The notes beneath the pieces were generated by a model that saw only the letters and a program-made list of their open reading frames with translations, did no database searches and was not told the DNA's origin. DNA of 64,000 nt from Myxococcales bacterium (lineage in GTDB: Bacteria > Myxococcota_A > Polyangia > Polyangiales > GCA-016699535), in contig CP064980.1 in the NCBI GenBank assembly GCA_016699535.1, positions 1,240,001-1,304,000 on the forward strand, in the 5' to 3' direction. The translations under genes and the position numbers were made by a program. Of this stretch, positions 9,280-18,463 are shown in pieces (position 1 is the stretch's first letter; every line of letters starts with the position of its first letter).

Positions 9280-10557
9280 ATGTCCCATGAGCACATGCAA
9301 CCATGGCATCGAGCCGCCCTAGCCGCAGCATGGATAAGTCTTTGTAGTTGCGCGGCTGAGACGAGCGCTGAGTTTTCGCAAAACAACGATGCGGTGATGT
9401 ACGCGCAGCATGGTGTGATTGACCCAGCCTACCACGTGGCGCCGGCCGTAGGGGCCATCTTTAGCTGGTCTCCCGATCGCTATTTTGAAAAAACGGCAAC
9501 CGCCACATTGATTCGCATACCTGATGACGATGGAAGCTTTTCCGATGAATGCAGCAATATTGTTCTCACTGCGGCACATGTATTTGATTATGAAGAACAA
9601 AGCTATCCAACCACAGAAGGGCTTCGCTATTTTGTGCGGTTTGATGTGCCCACAGTCGATGGTTCACGCAAGCACGCTTATCTGCCGGTGCTCGAAAACA
9701 AAAAAATACGAATCTCTCCGAATAACGGTACTACCGATTTGCTCTCGGCCGGGCGTTGGGATTTTACCGTAGCCAAACTTGCCTATACGCTATGTCCTGA
9801 GCAACTCGATGGACAACCGATTCCGCACATCGCTGAAGGCTACCCAGAAGCGGATTCCGGAAAGCTTGCCTTCTTTGTGGGCTACGGGGATTCTTTGTGT
9901 AACGGGGGATTGCCTTGGAACTACAGTGGTAGTGGCTTAGGAAGCAAGCGGGCGGGTGTCTTCGATTGGCCAAACGAAGGCCTGCCCAATGCAAGCCAAC
10001 TTCTTGTGCTCTCAAACATTTTAACGACCTGCAAGGGAGATTCTGGTGGACCCGTACTTGTTTCAACTGAAGCTCAAAACGGTATGGTGACTTTACCTTC
10101 AAATAGGCTTCGCTATGCGTTGGACGAAATTCTAGCCATTGATTCCCGGGGTATCGTTCATGCAGACGGCAACGATCCCCCTTCGGGTCTGCAAGCATTT
10201 GCAAATGTCGTGGGGCATCGAAAAAGCATCGAGGCTTTGGGTCGAGAGCTTCGTGCAGGGCAGGACACAACGCAGCTGCCAGCTTTTGAAGAGCTGCCGA
10301 GCTGCTCCTATTTAACATTCAGTTCTACTCGGTCGGAAGTGTATAGCGCGTTCACCACTCAGGAAGTGTGCGATGAATTGCGGATGCAAGTATGGCTTCC
10401 CTATTGTTCCCAGCGCCACGGAAGCCCTGCGCACTGCTCATTGTATTGCACCTGGTACGCTGGTGCTAAAGAATGCGTGCCGGGAACAGAGGGTTCCTGC
10501 TGGCCATGGGACACCACCCCCGAGCAAATCGAAGAGCTTGAATGTTTTCCGCCCTAG
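9280..10557 (+). CDS. Secreted trypsin-like serine protease (S1 fold)
   Basis: This product of about 425 residues starts with a hydrophobic signal (RAALAAAWISLCSC). Catalytic residues are visible in order: His100 in LTAAHVFD, Asp161 in RWDFTVAKL and Ser255 in CKGDSGGPV. A Cys-rich tail follows, with HGSPAHCSLYCTWYAGAKEC. ATG 9280 or 9295 is preferred to the upstream TTG 9220 because the signal peptide begins there; no clear ribosome site decides it. The cysteine-rich C-terminus resembles adhesive tails of other secreted bacterial proteases. The gene lies between two inverted copies of a 142-bp repeat and may have moved with them. Confidence 0.85.
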   Translation: MSHEHMQPWHRAALAAAWISLCSCAAETSAEFSQNNDAVMYAQHGVIDPAYHVAPAVGAIFSWSPDRYFEKTATATLIRIPDDDGSFSDECSNIVLTAAHVFDYEEQSYPTTEGLRYFVRFDVPTVDGSRKHAYLPVLENKKIRISPNNGTTDLLSAGRWDFTVAKLAYTLCPEQLDGQPIPHIAEGYPEADSGKLAFFVGYGDSLCNGGLPWNYSGSGLGSKRAGVFDWPNEGLPNASQLLVLSNILTTCKGDSGGPVLVSTEAQNGMVTLPSNRLRYALDEILAIDSRGIVHADGNDPPSGLQAFANVVGHRKSIEALGRELRAGQDTTQLPAFEELPSCSYLTFSSTRSEVYSAFTTQEVCDELRMQVWLPYCSQRHGSPAHCSLYCTWYAGAKECVPGTEGSCWPWDTTPEQIEELECFPP

Positions 10558-10657
10558 CGTTCCGGAAGTTTACATGAAACACAAAAGCTAGCTAATCGAA
10601 TAGTCCTGTATCTGGCAGTCATCGCTTTGAAGTCCGATTGAATAAGTGGCTTTACAT

Positions 10658-10799
10658 GGGGACATGCTCCTTCTCAAATTCAAGAATGATTGCAGTGGCT
10701 TAGAGATGCAACCGCGGAACCGTTCAGATGAAAAAGGTCTCGTGGTCGATTTTGTAACTGCATGAGATTGCGTTGCTTATTCGCGACGAGCATGTCCCC
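10658..10799 (-). repeat. MITE/REPIN-like element, copy B (142 bp, inverted relative to copy A)
   Basis: It has the same length and termini as copy A but in reverse orientation; about eight positions differ. Its right end lies about 19 bp before the first recognisable codon of an HNH endonuclease relic that has lost its 5' part. The 10558-10657 stretch before it holds no recognisable feature. Confidence 0.8.
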
Positions 10800-10817
10800 A
10801 AGTAATAGGGCGGGAAT

Positions 10818-11231
10818 GTGCTTGATATTGGCCGCAGGAGACGCACGATTCCGCCGGCTATATCGCGGGCACTGAGATTACGCGACCAAGGCTGCAAGTT
10901 TCCGGGCTGCACGCACACCAAGTTTTTGCATGCACATCACATCAAACACTAGGCGTATGGAGGCGAGACCAAGCTGGATAACTTGATATTGCTATGCACA
11001 AAGCATCATCGCGCGGTGCATGAAGATGGCTTTACCCTGCGCAAACACAAATACAGCTGGTGTTTTTATGCGCCCGATGGCGAAGCCCTATTGAACACCC
11101 CGGCGTTTCCGCGGGAAGGCCTTCAGCTTGTGAAATCACTGACCTTGCCGGCGCCTAAACACAACGAAGCGCTGATGCCCGAGCGCTATCAACACCGGCC
11201 GGATTACGTGACTGCGGTGCAGAGTGTTTGA
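10818..11231 (+). pseudogene. HNH endonuclease (DUF222/13E12-type) C-terminal relic
   Basis: The frame from 10818 reads LDIGRRRRTIPPAISRALRL, then the HNH core CKFPGC, HAHHIKH, GGETKLDNLILLC and HHRAVHEDGF. This is the C-terminal nuclease domain of DUF222-HNH proteins. An in-frame TAG at 10950-10952 replaces the tryptophan normally found after HHIKH. The N-terminal DUF222 half is absent, and repeat copy B abuts the truncation. It is a dead fragment, plausibly truncated by element insertion or recombination. Confidence 0.85.
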
Positions 11232-11388
11232 ACGCGTTGCTTGGTTGATGCAGAGATTGTCATTTCTATAATGATTTCAGAGGCACAAATTTGGTTGGCA
11301 CTTTTGCTCTTTCGCTGGCTCGCTCACGGAGTTGCCGATGGGCTGAGCTGTAGTGGCTGGTTGGACGATTTTCCTGTAGATCGGTGCG

Positions 11389-12811
11389 ATGAATCCTGAA
11401 TCCTTAGCTGAGGCAGAGCCAGCGGAAGTACCTTTTCGCGTCATCATCGAACCGTTTCGAATCAAAAGTGTGGAACCTGTGCGTCAGACCACACGCGTAG
11501 AGCGTGAACGGTTCATGCAGGAAGCTGGGCTAAACTTATTTAAGCTTCGCTCCGATGACGTCATGATCGATCTGTTGACCGACTCAGGCACCGGCGCCAT
11601 GTCAGCCGAGCAGTGGGCTGCCATCCAGCGAGGAGACGAGTCGTATGCCGGCTCTCCTTCCTTCCTGCGTTTTCAGCAAGCCGTGCAGGAGCTCTTTTCT
11701 TTTAAGCACGTGATTCCGACGCATCAAGGACGTGCTGCGGAGCAAATTCTATTTTCGGTGGTGGCCGGCCACGGCAAAAATTATTCCGAGCAATACCCAT
11801 TTCGATACCACCCGCGCCAACATTGAGCACACGGGCGCTAGGGCGCTGGATCTGCTGATTGCTCAGGGAAAACAACCGAGCACGCAGCATCCTTTCAAGG
11901 GCAACCTCGATACCGATGCCCTCGAAGCGCTCCTTGAAGAACATGGACCTGAGCGTATTCCACTGGTGTTGATCACCATCACCAACAATTCGGGCGGCGG
12001 ACAGCCCGTGAGTATGGCCTGCTTACGACAGGCCAAAGAAATTTGCTCGCGTCATGGCGTCCCGCTGTTTCTTGATGCCTGCCGCTTTGCCGAAAACGCC
12101 TGGTTCATTAAACAACGCGAAGCAGGGTACGCCGATAAATCGGTCAGCGAGATCACGCGCGAGATGGCCGCGTGTGCTGACGGCATGACGATGTCGGCAA
12201 AAAAAGATGGCTTGGCCAACATTGGTGGCTGGCTCGCACTCAACGACGATGCATTGGCCGATAAGTGCCGCACCCTATTGGTGATCACTGAAGGCTTTCC
12301 CACCTATGGAGGTCTGGCCGGCCGGGACCTGGAAGCCATCGCTCAGGGTTTGCATGAAGTGGTGGATCACGACTATTTGCGCTACCGCGTGCGCTCCAGC
12401 GAGTACCTCGGTGAGAAACTGCGGGAGTTGGGGATCCCCATCATGGTTCCGGTCGGCGGGCATGCTGTCTACATTGATGCTCGGGCGATGCTACCGCACA
12501 TTGCGCCGTTATCTTATCCGGGTCAGGCCCTTGCGCTTGAGCTCTACCGCGAAGGCGGTGTGCGCAGCTGCGAAATCGGCACGGTGATGTTTGGACGAAA
12601 GCCCGACGGCAGCGAGATACCTGCGGCTATGGATCTCGTGCGCCTAGCTATCCCGCGGCGCGTCTACACTCAGAGCCACATCGACTACGTGGTCGAAGTC
12701 GCCGAACGCGTCTGGCAGCGCCGCAGCTCTCTTGTGGGCCTGCGAATCACCCACGAGCCTCCTGCCCTGCGCCATTTCACCGCAACGTTTAAGTATGCAA
12801 GCGACGCTTAA
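11389..12811 (+). pseudogene. tnaA: Tryptophanase (beta-eliminating lyase), frameshifted
   Basis: Two overlapping frames make one full-length enzyme if one A is removed from AAAAA at 11776-11780. The 5' frame carries EPFRIKSVEPV, DLLTDSGTGAMS and IPTHQGR. The 3' frame carries SNTHFDTTRANIEH, GGQPVSMA, DACRFAENAWFIKQRE, the PLP lysine in MSAKKDG, and EGFPTYGGLAGRD. Some blocks resemble tyrosine phenol-lyase, but the position of that enzyme's substrate arginine reads EIG as in tryptophanases, so tryptophan cleavage to indole, pyruvate and ammonia is favoured. The TAA at 12809-12811 is followed 3 bp later by repeat copy C. It may be inactive or a sequencing artefact. Confidence 0.8.
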
Positions 12812-12814
12812 ATT

Positions 12815-12953
12815 GGGGACATGCTTCGATCTAAATAACAGAATGATCGCACATGTTTATATGTACGATCGCGACACCTTTTCCTTAAGGTTTCGCGATC
12901 GAGTTTATAACATTTCGAATGTAACATCAGTGATTCGTCGTGAGCATGTCCCC
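12815..12953 (-). repeat. MITE/REPIN-like element, copy C (139 bp, diverged)
   Basis: It has the same GGGGACATGC and GAGCATGTCCCC termini as copies A and B. Internal similarity remains in the orientation of copy B, for example AAGGTTTCGCGATCGAGTTT against AAGGTCTCGTGGTCGATTTT. Internal symmetric GATCGCG blocks suggest a hairpin. It is followed by a further CAGTCCCCAAGC, a possible end fragment. Confidence 0.7.
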
Positions 12954-13000
12954 AAGCAGTCCCCAAGCAAAATTTAGTTGCCAAGTCAAAACCATTCACG

Positions 13001-13339
13001 ATGCCAATATTGTTGCGACGATGCTGGCACACAACGTCAAACGTCTTATCACAGCAAACACACAAGACTGTAGCCGATTTGCTGATGCCATCGCCCTCTT
13101 CACGCTACTGGATTTCTGATGCGGCGCTTTTCAGGCAGGCCCAGGGCTGTGACCGAGATCGCGATATACTTGCACTGCTGCTTTGCGATGCAAACTCAGC
13201 TTGACAAGGCCCCGGGCTGGCCATCCGTCCAAGCACTGTGCGCACGCACATCGAACACCTTCGAGCAAAACTTGGCGTACACACCCGCGCCGCAGCCGTT
13301 GCCAAACTGGCGGCGCGGCGGCGAGGACAGCTAAGCTAG
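13001..13339 (+). pseudogene. LuxR-type transcription regulator, C-terminal relic
   Basis: The frame ends with LAIRPSTVRTHIEHLRAKLG followed by VHTRAAAVAKL, a classic LuxR helix-turn-helix, then TAG at 13337-13339. The same frame upstream reads DRDRDILALLLCDANSA, the usual start of the domain, but TGA at 13202-13204 interrupts it between the first helices. No sensory domain is recognisable upstream, where repeat copy C lies. It is treated as a decayed fragment. The 13340-13576 stretch after it shows no gene. Confidence 0.65.
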
Positions 13340-13576
13340 TTTACGAGTATCCTTTGCCGTCCATCAATTCTTGTTCTCCAACTTCTTTTAGGCAGTGGTG
13401 ACATAATAATCCTCAAGGGAACTGTTGACCCTGTGGGCTAGGTCGCAGGATGTAGTTTCATTCAGAGAGATCGTGAAAATGGTCAATGATTGAATGGCGT
13501 TCTCCTTGAACGCGTACCGCGCTTCCCCTCATCTCTAATTTTATGGCGATGGCATGAAATATGCATCTGCTTAGCG

Positions 13577-15098
13577 ATGATGAAGAAACAATCTTGTATT
13601 ATAGGTTTCTGCCTGATTTCGTTACTCGTAGTGTCTTTCGCGACTTTCTTAAGTGGATGTAGTCCGCTCTCCTCCTTCGAGGGAGGTCAAAGCAACGATG
13701 CCATCAGCGAGGAAGGCCAAGCCCTATGGACGGCCAAAGCAAAGACGGACAGCTCAAAGTACATCTACGGTATTGAGGGTGGTGGTTTAGCGGAGATTGA
13801 AGAAGATCAAGTGTCAAGCGGGAGCGACGTTGAAGTGTATGGCGTCAACGAATGGTGGGTCCAGATTCATCGCTTGAATGTCTTTTTGCCACGTGATGCG
13901 GTGGATTTTGAGGGTGTGGATATAAGTCATGATCCAGAGCCTTTTTTTAGCACCAAGGTTGCGGCATCCCCTGAGGGTTGTCTGATTACCACCATAAACA
14001 AGTGGGGTAACTTTGAAGATATTTCGCGCGTTTTTAACGGACAAGATGTGGGCGTTTACGCCTTTGATGGCGGGTACGCCCAAATCAGTCCATGGCTTCA
14101 CTGGATTCCAACACGCTGTTTAGCGTCGATTCCTGAAGAGATTGCCGATGCGGAAATGAAAGTCGAAGTGGATGGCTTCATCCGACAATACGCCGATGCG
14201 GAAGGTAATCTTCAAGGGCGAGTCATTTGCTACGAAAACCAAGGCCGCATTTACCTCGGTTTCGATGGACAAGAATACAGTGGTCCTCGAGACGGAAGCG
14301 AATGTGCCTTTAGCGAGACCATTCCCCGCTGGGAAACCGCTGCGCCATCACCGGTTTGGTGTCCAACTTTTGGTGAATGCCAGCCTGCGACGACAAAGGA
14401 AACACCTTTTATAAATAGGCTGGAACTATCGCTTCTGCTTTCTTGGTTCTCTCTTAGTGGTCAAGTCGTGCAAGATGTTGAATTTGGACCCACGGGTGGT
14501 GGCAGGATTATTTCAGGGTTCTTGGGAGCCACACCGCAACAAATCAACGGAGCAGCTCAATCGCAAGCCATCGACTTCATGTTCATTTTCGCAGCCACCG
14601 CGCCGCGCATTCGAGCACTGAAATCGGTTGCGTTTGAAGCCGAAGAAGGCCTCACTGGTTCGTCTGCTTCCGTAGCTGCTCCCGTGGCAACCGTGGCTGC
14701 GCCGTTGTTAGACACCATAGCGGTAGTACCTGACAACGAGGTTATTGTTATGGCAGGGAATTCCAGCAACCCAAATCGTTTTATACTCAAACCGCAAGAT
14801 CGGATCGCTATTGGCGAGGTAACAACGCCAGGTAAATCCGCCGGAATCGCAACGTCTTTCGAATTCGAGCCGGAAATCAATTCGTTGCTGGGTCGCGCCG
14901 TAAAGCCGGGGATCGCATATCCGGTGCCTTCGTGGGGATATCAGAAATGCGGGCTTTGATGTGGTGCATACGCCGCTTCCCAACAATCCGAACCACGTTA
15001 GAATTATACCGCAACCAGGTTACTCGTTTGAGGATGAAGCTAGTCGCGAGGGTTTAGCTGCGGTATTCGACTTGTTCTACAAGCTACAACATCATTAA
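13577..15098 (+). CDS. Lipoprotein of unknown function with toxin-like C-terminus, two G-run frameshifts
   Basis: ATG 13577 (or 13580) starts a lipoprotein signal ending FLSGC|SPL. The middle of the protein resembles SH3-like modules by its short beta-rich stretches (KYIYGIEGGGLAEI). The uninterrupted frame stops at 14959. Adding one G to each GGGG run near 14907-14910 and 14934-14937 gives AVKPGDRISGAFVG joined to DIRNAGFDVVHTP, then NNPNHVRIIP, ending at TAA 15096-15098. That tail resembles C-terminal domains of polymorphic-toxin-like secreted proteins; this is a low-confidence comparison from memory. Two shifts so close together suggest base-calling errors or a pseudogene. Confidence 0.55.
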
Positions 15099-15115
15099 CG
15101 ATGGCTTTTAGAAAG

Positions 15116-16561
15116 CTATAGCTCATTAACCTCACGCACGAGGTCTTGGAGGACGGCTTTGGCGTCGCCGAAGATCATGGTGGTGTTGTCGCGGTCGAAA
15201 AGATCGTTCTTGACGCCGGCATAGCCTGCGCCGAGGCTTCGTTTGACGACGAATACTGTTGTGGCGTTGTAGGCTTCTAAAATAGGCATACCATAGATAG
15301 GGCTGTTTTTGTTTTCCTGGGCAGCGGGATTCACCACGTCGTTGGCGCCAAGAATGATGGCTACGTCGGTACGCTTAAACTCAGGGTTGACTTGCTCAAG
15401 TTCCAAGAGCTTCTCATAGGGAACATCTGCTTCGGCTAGGAGCACGTTCATGTGTCCTGGCATGCGGCCGGCCACAGGATGAATGGCGTAGGTAACTTTG
15501 CAGCCGCGCTTTTCCAAAAGGGTCGCGAGCTCGCGTACTGCATGTTGGGCTTGGGCAACAGCCAGTCCATAACCTGGCACAACAACAACGCTGGTGGCTG
15601 ACTCCAAAACCATGGCCGCATCTTCTGCGCCGCAAGAGCGAATGTTGGTGTACTCCTGCGAGCCTGAGTCCGCTGCAGCATCATCGCCACCAAAGCCGCC
15701 CACCAAGACGTTAAGTAGTGATCGGTTCATGGCTTTGCACATGATTTCGGTAAGAATCAAGCCAGCGGCACCAACCATCGCACCAGCGATGATGAGTACG
15801 TTATTGTGAATGACAAAGCCTGCCGCACAGGCCGCCACACCTGAATAGGAGTTGAGCAACGATACCACAACCGGCATGTCGGCTCCGCCAATGGGAATGA
15901 CCAGCAAAATACCAAGCACAAGACTGGCGACTGTAAATATAGAAAGACTTAGTAGTGCGTGGTTTGGCTCGTTTGTCAGGTAGCCAAAGTAGGCTCCGAC
16001 CGCGATAATGCCTGCTCCCAAAAGAAGGTTTATGAAGTGTCGCGCTGGAAGCAAAATAGGTTTGCCGTTGTTGAGGCTACCGTTGAGCTTGAGATAGGCA
16101 ACAAAGCTTCCGGAGAGTGTGACTGCACCAATCAGAATCGAAAGCACAATCGTAAGGGCTTGAACTGCGCCGGTCTCACCAGAGCTTTTGGCAAGGGTGA
16201 TTCCACTTGCTGAAAGATCAGCGAGCCAGTCGTTGAATACAACGGCTAGCGCAACGAGTGCCGAAGCTGCGCCACCAAAACCGTTAAAGATAGCAACGGT
16301 CTCCGGCATGGCTGTCATCGGAACGCGAAGGGCAATGACGGTGCCGATGACGCTACCAAGGGCAATGCCCGAAAGAATCCAGCGGTAATCGACAATGCCA
16401 AGTTCGAGCAAAGTAGCAGCGACGGCCAAGAACATGGCAAAGGCAGCAAGATTGTTTCCCGCGCGCGAAGTTTTGACGCGCGAGAGCTTCTTCAAGCCAA
16501 AAATGAAAAGGCTTGCCGACAAAATATAAAGGAGTTGAACAAGGATTTCCGAGCCTGACAT
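15116..16561 (-). CDS. pntB: NAD(P) transhydrogenase subunit beta
   Basis: The 481-residue protein has an N-terminal half of about nine membrane helices and a C-terminal NADP-binding domain III. It shows VVVVPGYGLAVAQAQHAVRE and the AIHPVAGRMPGHMNVLLAEA block of PntB, plus ANDVVNPAAQ. With PntA1 and PntA2 it forms the inner-membrane pump that couples proton entry to NADPH formation from NADH. It lies on the minus strand downstream of the two alpha-subunit genes. A hairpin repeat lies between it and pntA2. Confidence 0.95.
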   Translation of the reverse strand: MSGSEILVQLLYILSASLFIFGLKKLSRVKTSRAGNNLAAFAMFLAVAATLLELGIVDYRWILSGIALGSVIGTVIALRVPMTAMPETVAIFNGFGGAASALVALAVVFNDWLADLSASGITLAKSSGETGAVQALTIVLSILIGAVTLSGSFVAYLKLNGSLNNGKPILLPARHFINLLLGAGIIAVGAYFGYLTNEPNHALLSLSIFTVASLVLGILLVIPIGGADMPVVVSLLNSYSGVAACAAGFVIHNNVLIIAGAMVGAAGLILTEIMCKAMNRSLLNVLVGGFGGDDAAADSGSQEYTNIRSCGAEDAAMVLESATSVVVVPGYGLAVAQAQHAVRELATLLEKRGCKVTYAIHPVAGRMPGHMNVLLAEADVPYEKLLELEQVNPEFKRTDVAIILGANDVVNPAAQENKNSPIYGMPILEAYNATTVFVVKRSLGAGYAGVKNDLFDRDNTTMIFGDAKAVLQDLVREVNEL

Positions 16562-16614
16562 CTTTAGCGTACTCCTTCATAATGGTGAGACTGCGCTGAA
16601 GTTAGCAAACATAT

Positions 16615-16731
16615 CTTTTCACGAGGACTTTGTGGGGTCGAGCGCGCCCGAGTGACGAGGAGGCACGTACATGAGTACTTGCCGACGAGGAGCGAGGCCG
16701 TAAGCCGAAGCCACAAAGTCCTCGTGGAAAG
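16615..16731 (+). repeat. Hairpin repeat family, copy 1 (117 bp)
   Basis: Outer arms 16615-16635 and 16711-16731 are complementary in 20 of 21 positions, the exception being a possible G-U pair. The centre includes GGAGGCACGTAC-ATGA-GTACTTGCC and GAGGAGCGAGGCCGTAAGCC. The core and arms match copy 2 (46014-46127) in the opposite orientation. It lies inside the pnt gene set and encodes no protein. Confidence 0.7.
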
Positions 16732-16765
16732 TGCTTGCAAAAAAAGTGTTCTAAAAGAATCCATC

Positions 16766-17053
16766 TTAGCGCTTCTTTCCGAACATCTTGAGCATGCGGT
16801 CGGTTACGACAAAACCGCCTACTACGTTAATTGTTGCAAGGACAATGGCTGCAGCGCCAAGGATGTTGGCTAAACTTGGCTCCGCGCTATGGGCCACGCT
16901 GATGGCTCCCACAATGGTGATGCCGCTGATAGCATTCGCACCTGACATCAAAGGGGTGTGCAGCGTTGGAGGGACTTTGTTAATGACTTCAAATCCTACA
17001 AAGCAAGAAAGAACGAATACATAAAGGCCAATGAGCAGAGTTCCCGTCGCCAT
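16766..17053 (-). CDS. pntA2: NAD(P) transhydrogenase subunit alpha 2 (membrane part)
   Basis: This 95-residue protein with three membrane helices corresponds to the membrane domain at the C-terminus of one-piece PntA. TPLMSGANAISGITIVGAI is the conserved family stretch. Its ATG shares one base with the pntA1 stop (TGATG), indicating translational coupling. A split alpha subunit is the three-gene arrangement known from Rhodospirillum and many other bacteria. Confidence 0.93.
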   Translation of the reverse strand: MATGTLLIGLYVFVLSCFVGFEVINKVPPTLHTPLMSGANAISGITIVGAISVAHSAEPSLANILGAAAIVLATINVVGGFVVTDRMLKMFGKKR

Positions 17054-18210
17054 CAGTTGCCTCCTTCAATAAGTTGTTTGATCCGATCGTTGCGGATGCT
17101 TCCTTGATAAGTCAGTAAAGTGCCAGCGATGATTTCATCATCGAGATCGAGGCTAATATTTCCATCCTTAACCATGAGTTCAAGAAGGGTGAATACGTTA
17201 CGCGCATAAAGCTGGCTTGCGTCTTTTGACACCGTTGCAGGCAGATTGGAATCGCCGATGATGGTGACACCCTCGGCAACGACGGTTTTGTCGAGCTCTG
17301 AAAATTCGCAGTTGCCACCCGCGGCCACGGCAAGATCGACAATCACCGAACCCTTTTTCATGGAAGACACCATCTCTTTGCTTACAAGCTTTGGTGCAGG
17401 TCTTCCAGGAACAAGCGCTGTGGTGATGACAACATCGGCTTGTTTGATATGTTCGCTGACGATTTCACGCTGTTTGCGCAAAAACTCAGGTCCCATTTCT
17501 TTGGCGTAGCCGCCTGTGCCCGCGCCGCTTTCAAGTTCCGGTAAGTCAATGAACTTAGCTCCCAGCGATTCTACTTGTTCTTGAACTTCGGGCCGAATGT
17601 CAGAGACTTCGACTGTAGCGCCAAGTCGTTTTGCAGTGGCTACGGCTTGAAGGCCAGCAACGCCAGCGCCCATAATCACTACTTTTGCGGGCTTGACGGT
17701 GCCTGCCGCGGTCATGAGCAATGGAAAATGCGATGGCAGGTGTGCGGCAGCCAACAGCACAGCTTTATAACCCGCGATGCTTGCCTGTGACGATAACGCA
17801 TCCATGCTTTGCGCACGACTGATGCGTGGGATCATTTCCATGGGCAAGGACGAGACCTTTCGGTCTCTTAGCATGATGATGGCGTCTTTGCTGTCAAAGG
17901 GAGCAAGCAAAGCGATGAGCAATGCTCCTTCTTTGATGAGCGAAGCTTCGTGCGCTCCAAGCACAGGGTTTTGTCCAAGCGGGGCCACCTTGATAATGAT
18001 GTCTGCGGAGCTCCATTGCTGGGCCGAGGTCTCAACGATGCTTGCGCCTGCGTTTACGTAGTCCTCATCGCTAATAAATGCGCCTTGGCCGGCATTGCTT
18101 TCTACGCATACCTGTAAGCCAAGCTTGCATAGCTTTTTTACGGTTTCGGGAGTTGCTGCAACACGGCTTTCATGTTGCTGCCATTCTTTGGGCACCAAGA
18201 CTGTTGCCAT
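17053..18210 (-). CDS. pntA1: NAD(P) transhydrogenase subunit alpha 1 (NAD-binding)
   Basis: The 385-residue soluble subunit resembles alanine dehydrogenase. It shows VPKEWQQHESRVAATPETVK at the N-terminus, the Rossmann motif VVIMGAGVAGLQAVATAKRL, and EVSDIRPEVQEQVESLGAKF. It binds NAD(H) and transfers hydride to PntB. The start codon at 18210 is set by the conserved N-terminus. Its promoter should lie within 18211-18463, where two near-perfect ATGCCAA palindromes sit between it and the divergent sigma factor gene. Confidence 0.95.
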   Translation of the reverse strand: MATVLVPKEWQQHESRVAATPETVKKLCKLGLQVCVESNAGQGAFISDEDYVNAGASIVETSAQQWSSADIIIKVAPLGQNPVLGAHEASLIKEGALLIALLAPFDSKDAIIMLRDRKVSSLPMEMIPRISRAQSMDALSSQASIAGYKAVLLAAAHLPSHFPLLMTAAGTVKPAKVVIMGAGVAGLQAVATAKRLGATVEVSDIRPEVQEQVESLGAKFIDLPELESGAGTGGYAKEMGPEFLRKQREIVSEHIKQADVVITTALVPGRPAPKLVSKEMVSSMKKGSVIVDLAVAAGGNCEFSELDKTVVAEGVTIIGDSNLPATVSKDASQLYARNVFTLLELMVKDGNISLDLDDEIIAGTLLTYQGSIRNDRIKQLIEGGN

Positions 18211-18320
18211 TGTGAATCCTATGTGATTTTGGAAGAATTTTCGGCAGAGTCTGCGAAAAGCGAGAAAAGATCAATTTTGAAATGGCTGCTTGCGGTTAGC
18301 TTGATCCATAGATCGCTGAA

Positions 18321-18374
18321 ACATGCCAAAATTGGCGTTTTTTGTTCGAAAACATGCCAATTTTGGCATGTTTT
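18321..18374. promoter_or_regulatory. Paired ATGCCAA/TTGGCAT palindromes in a divergent promoter region
   Basis: ACATGCCAAAATTGGCGTTT at 18321-18340 is followed by a perfect palindrome at 18349-18374 (AAAACATGCCAA, TT, TTGGCATGTTTT). They lie between the divergent pntA1 and sigma-factor genes, where two in-phase palindromes would suit a dimeric repressor. Similar palindromes elsewhere in the window look more like terminators, so the role is open. Confidence 0.45.
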
Positions 18375-18463
18375 GTTGATAATTATACTCTATATCAAAT
18401 AGCTCCCAAGAGCTGTGACAATTTGTTTAACAAAGCGATAGTTGGCGGCATGTACCTCTTGAG

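Noticed and set aside
11389..12811. Calling the lyase tyrosine phenol-lyase
   Set aside because: The diagnostic arginine position reads EIG as in tryptophanase, and FAENAWFIKQRE matches tryptophanase better.
8837..12953. Insertion sequence with transposase
   Set aside because: No transposase frame lies within or between the ~140-bp elements; the only nuclease relic is an HNH protein.
13550..13565. TGGCATGAAATATGCA as a sigma-54 promoter for the 13577 lipoprotein
   Set aside because: Spacing is right, but transcription would start at about the start codon, leaving no leader, and the -12 box is weaker.
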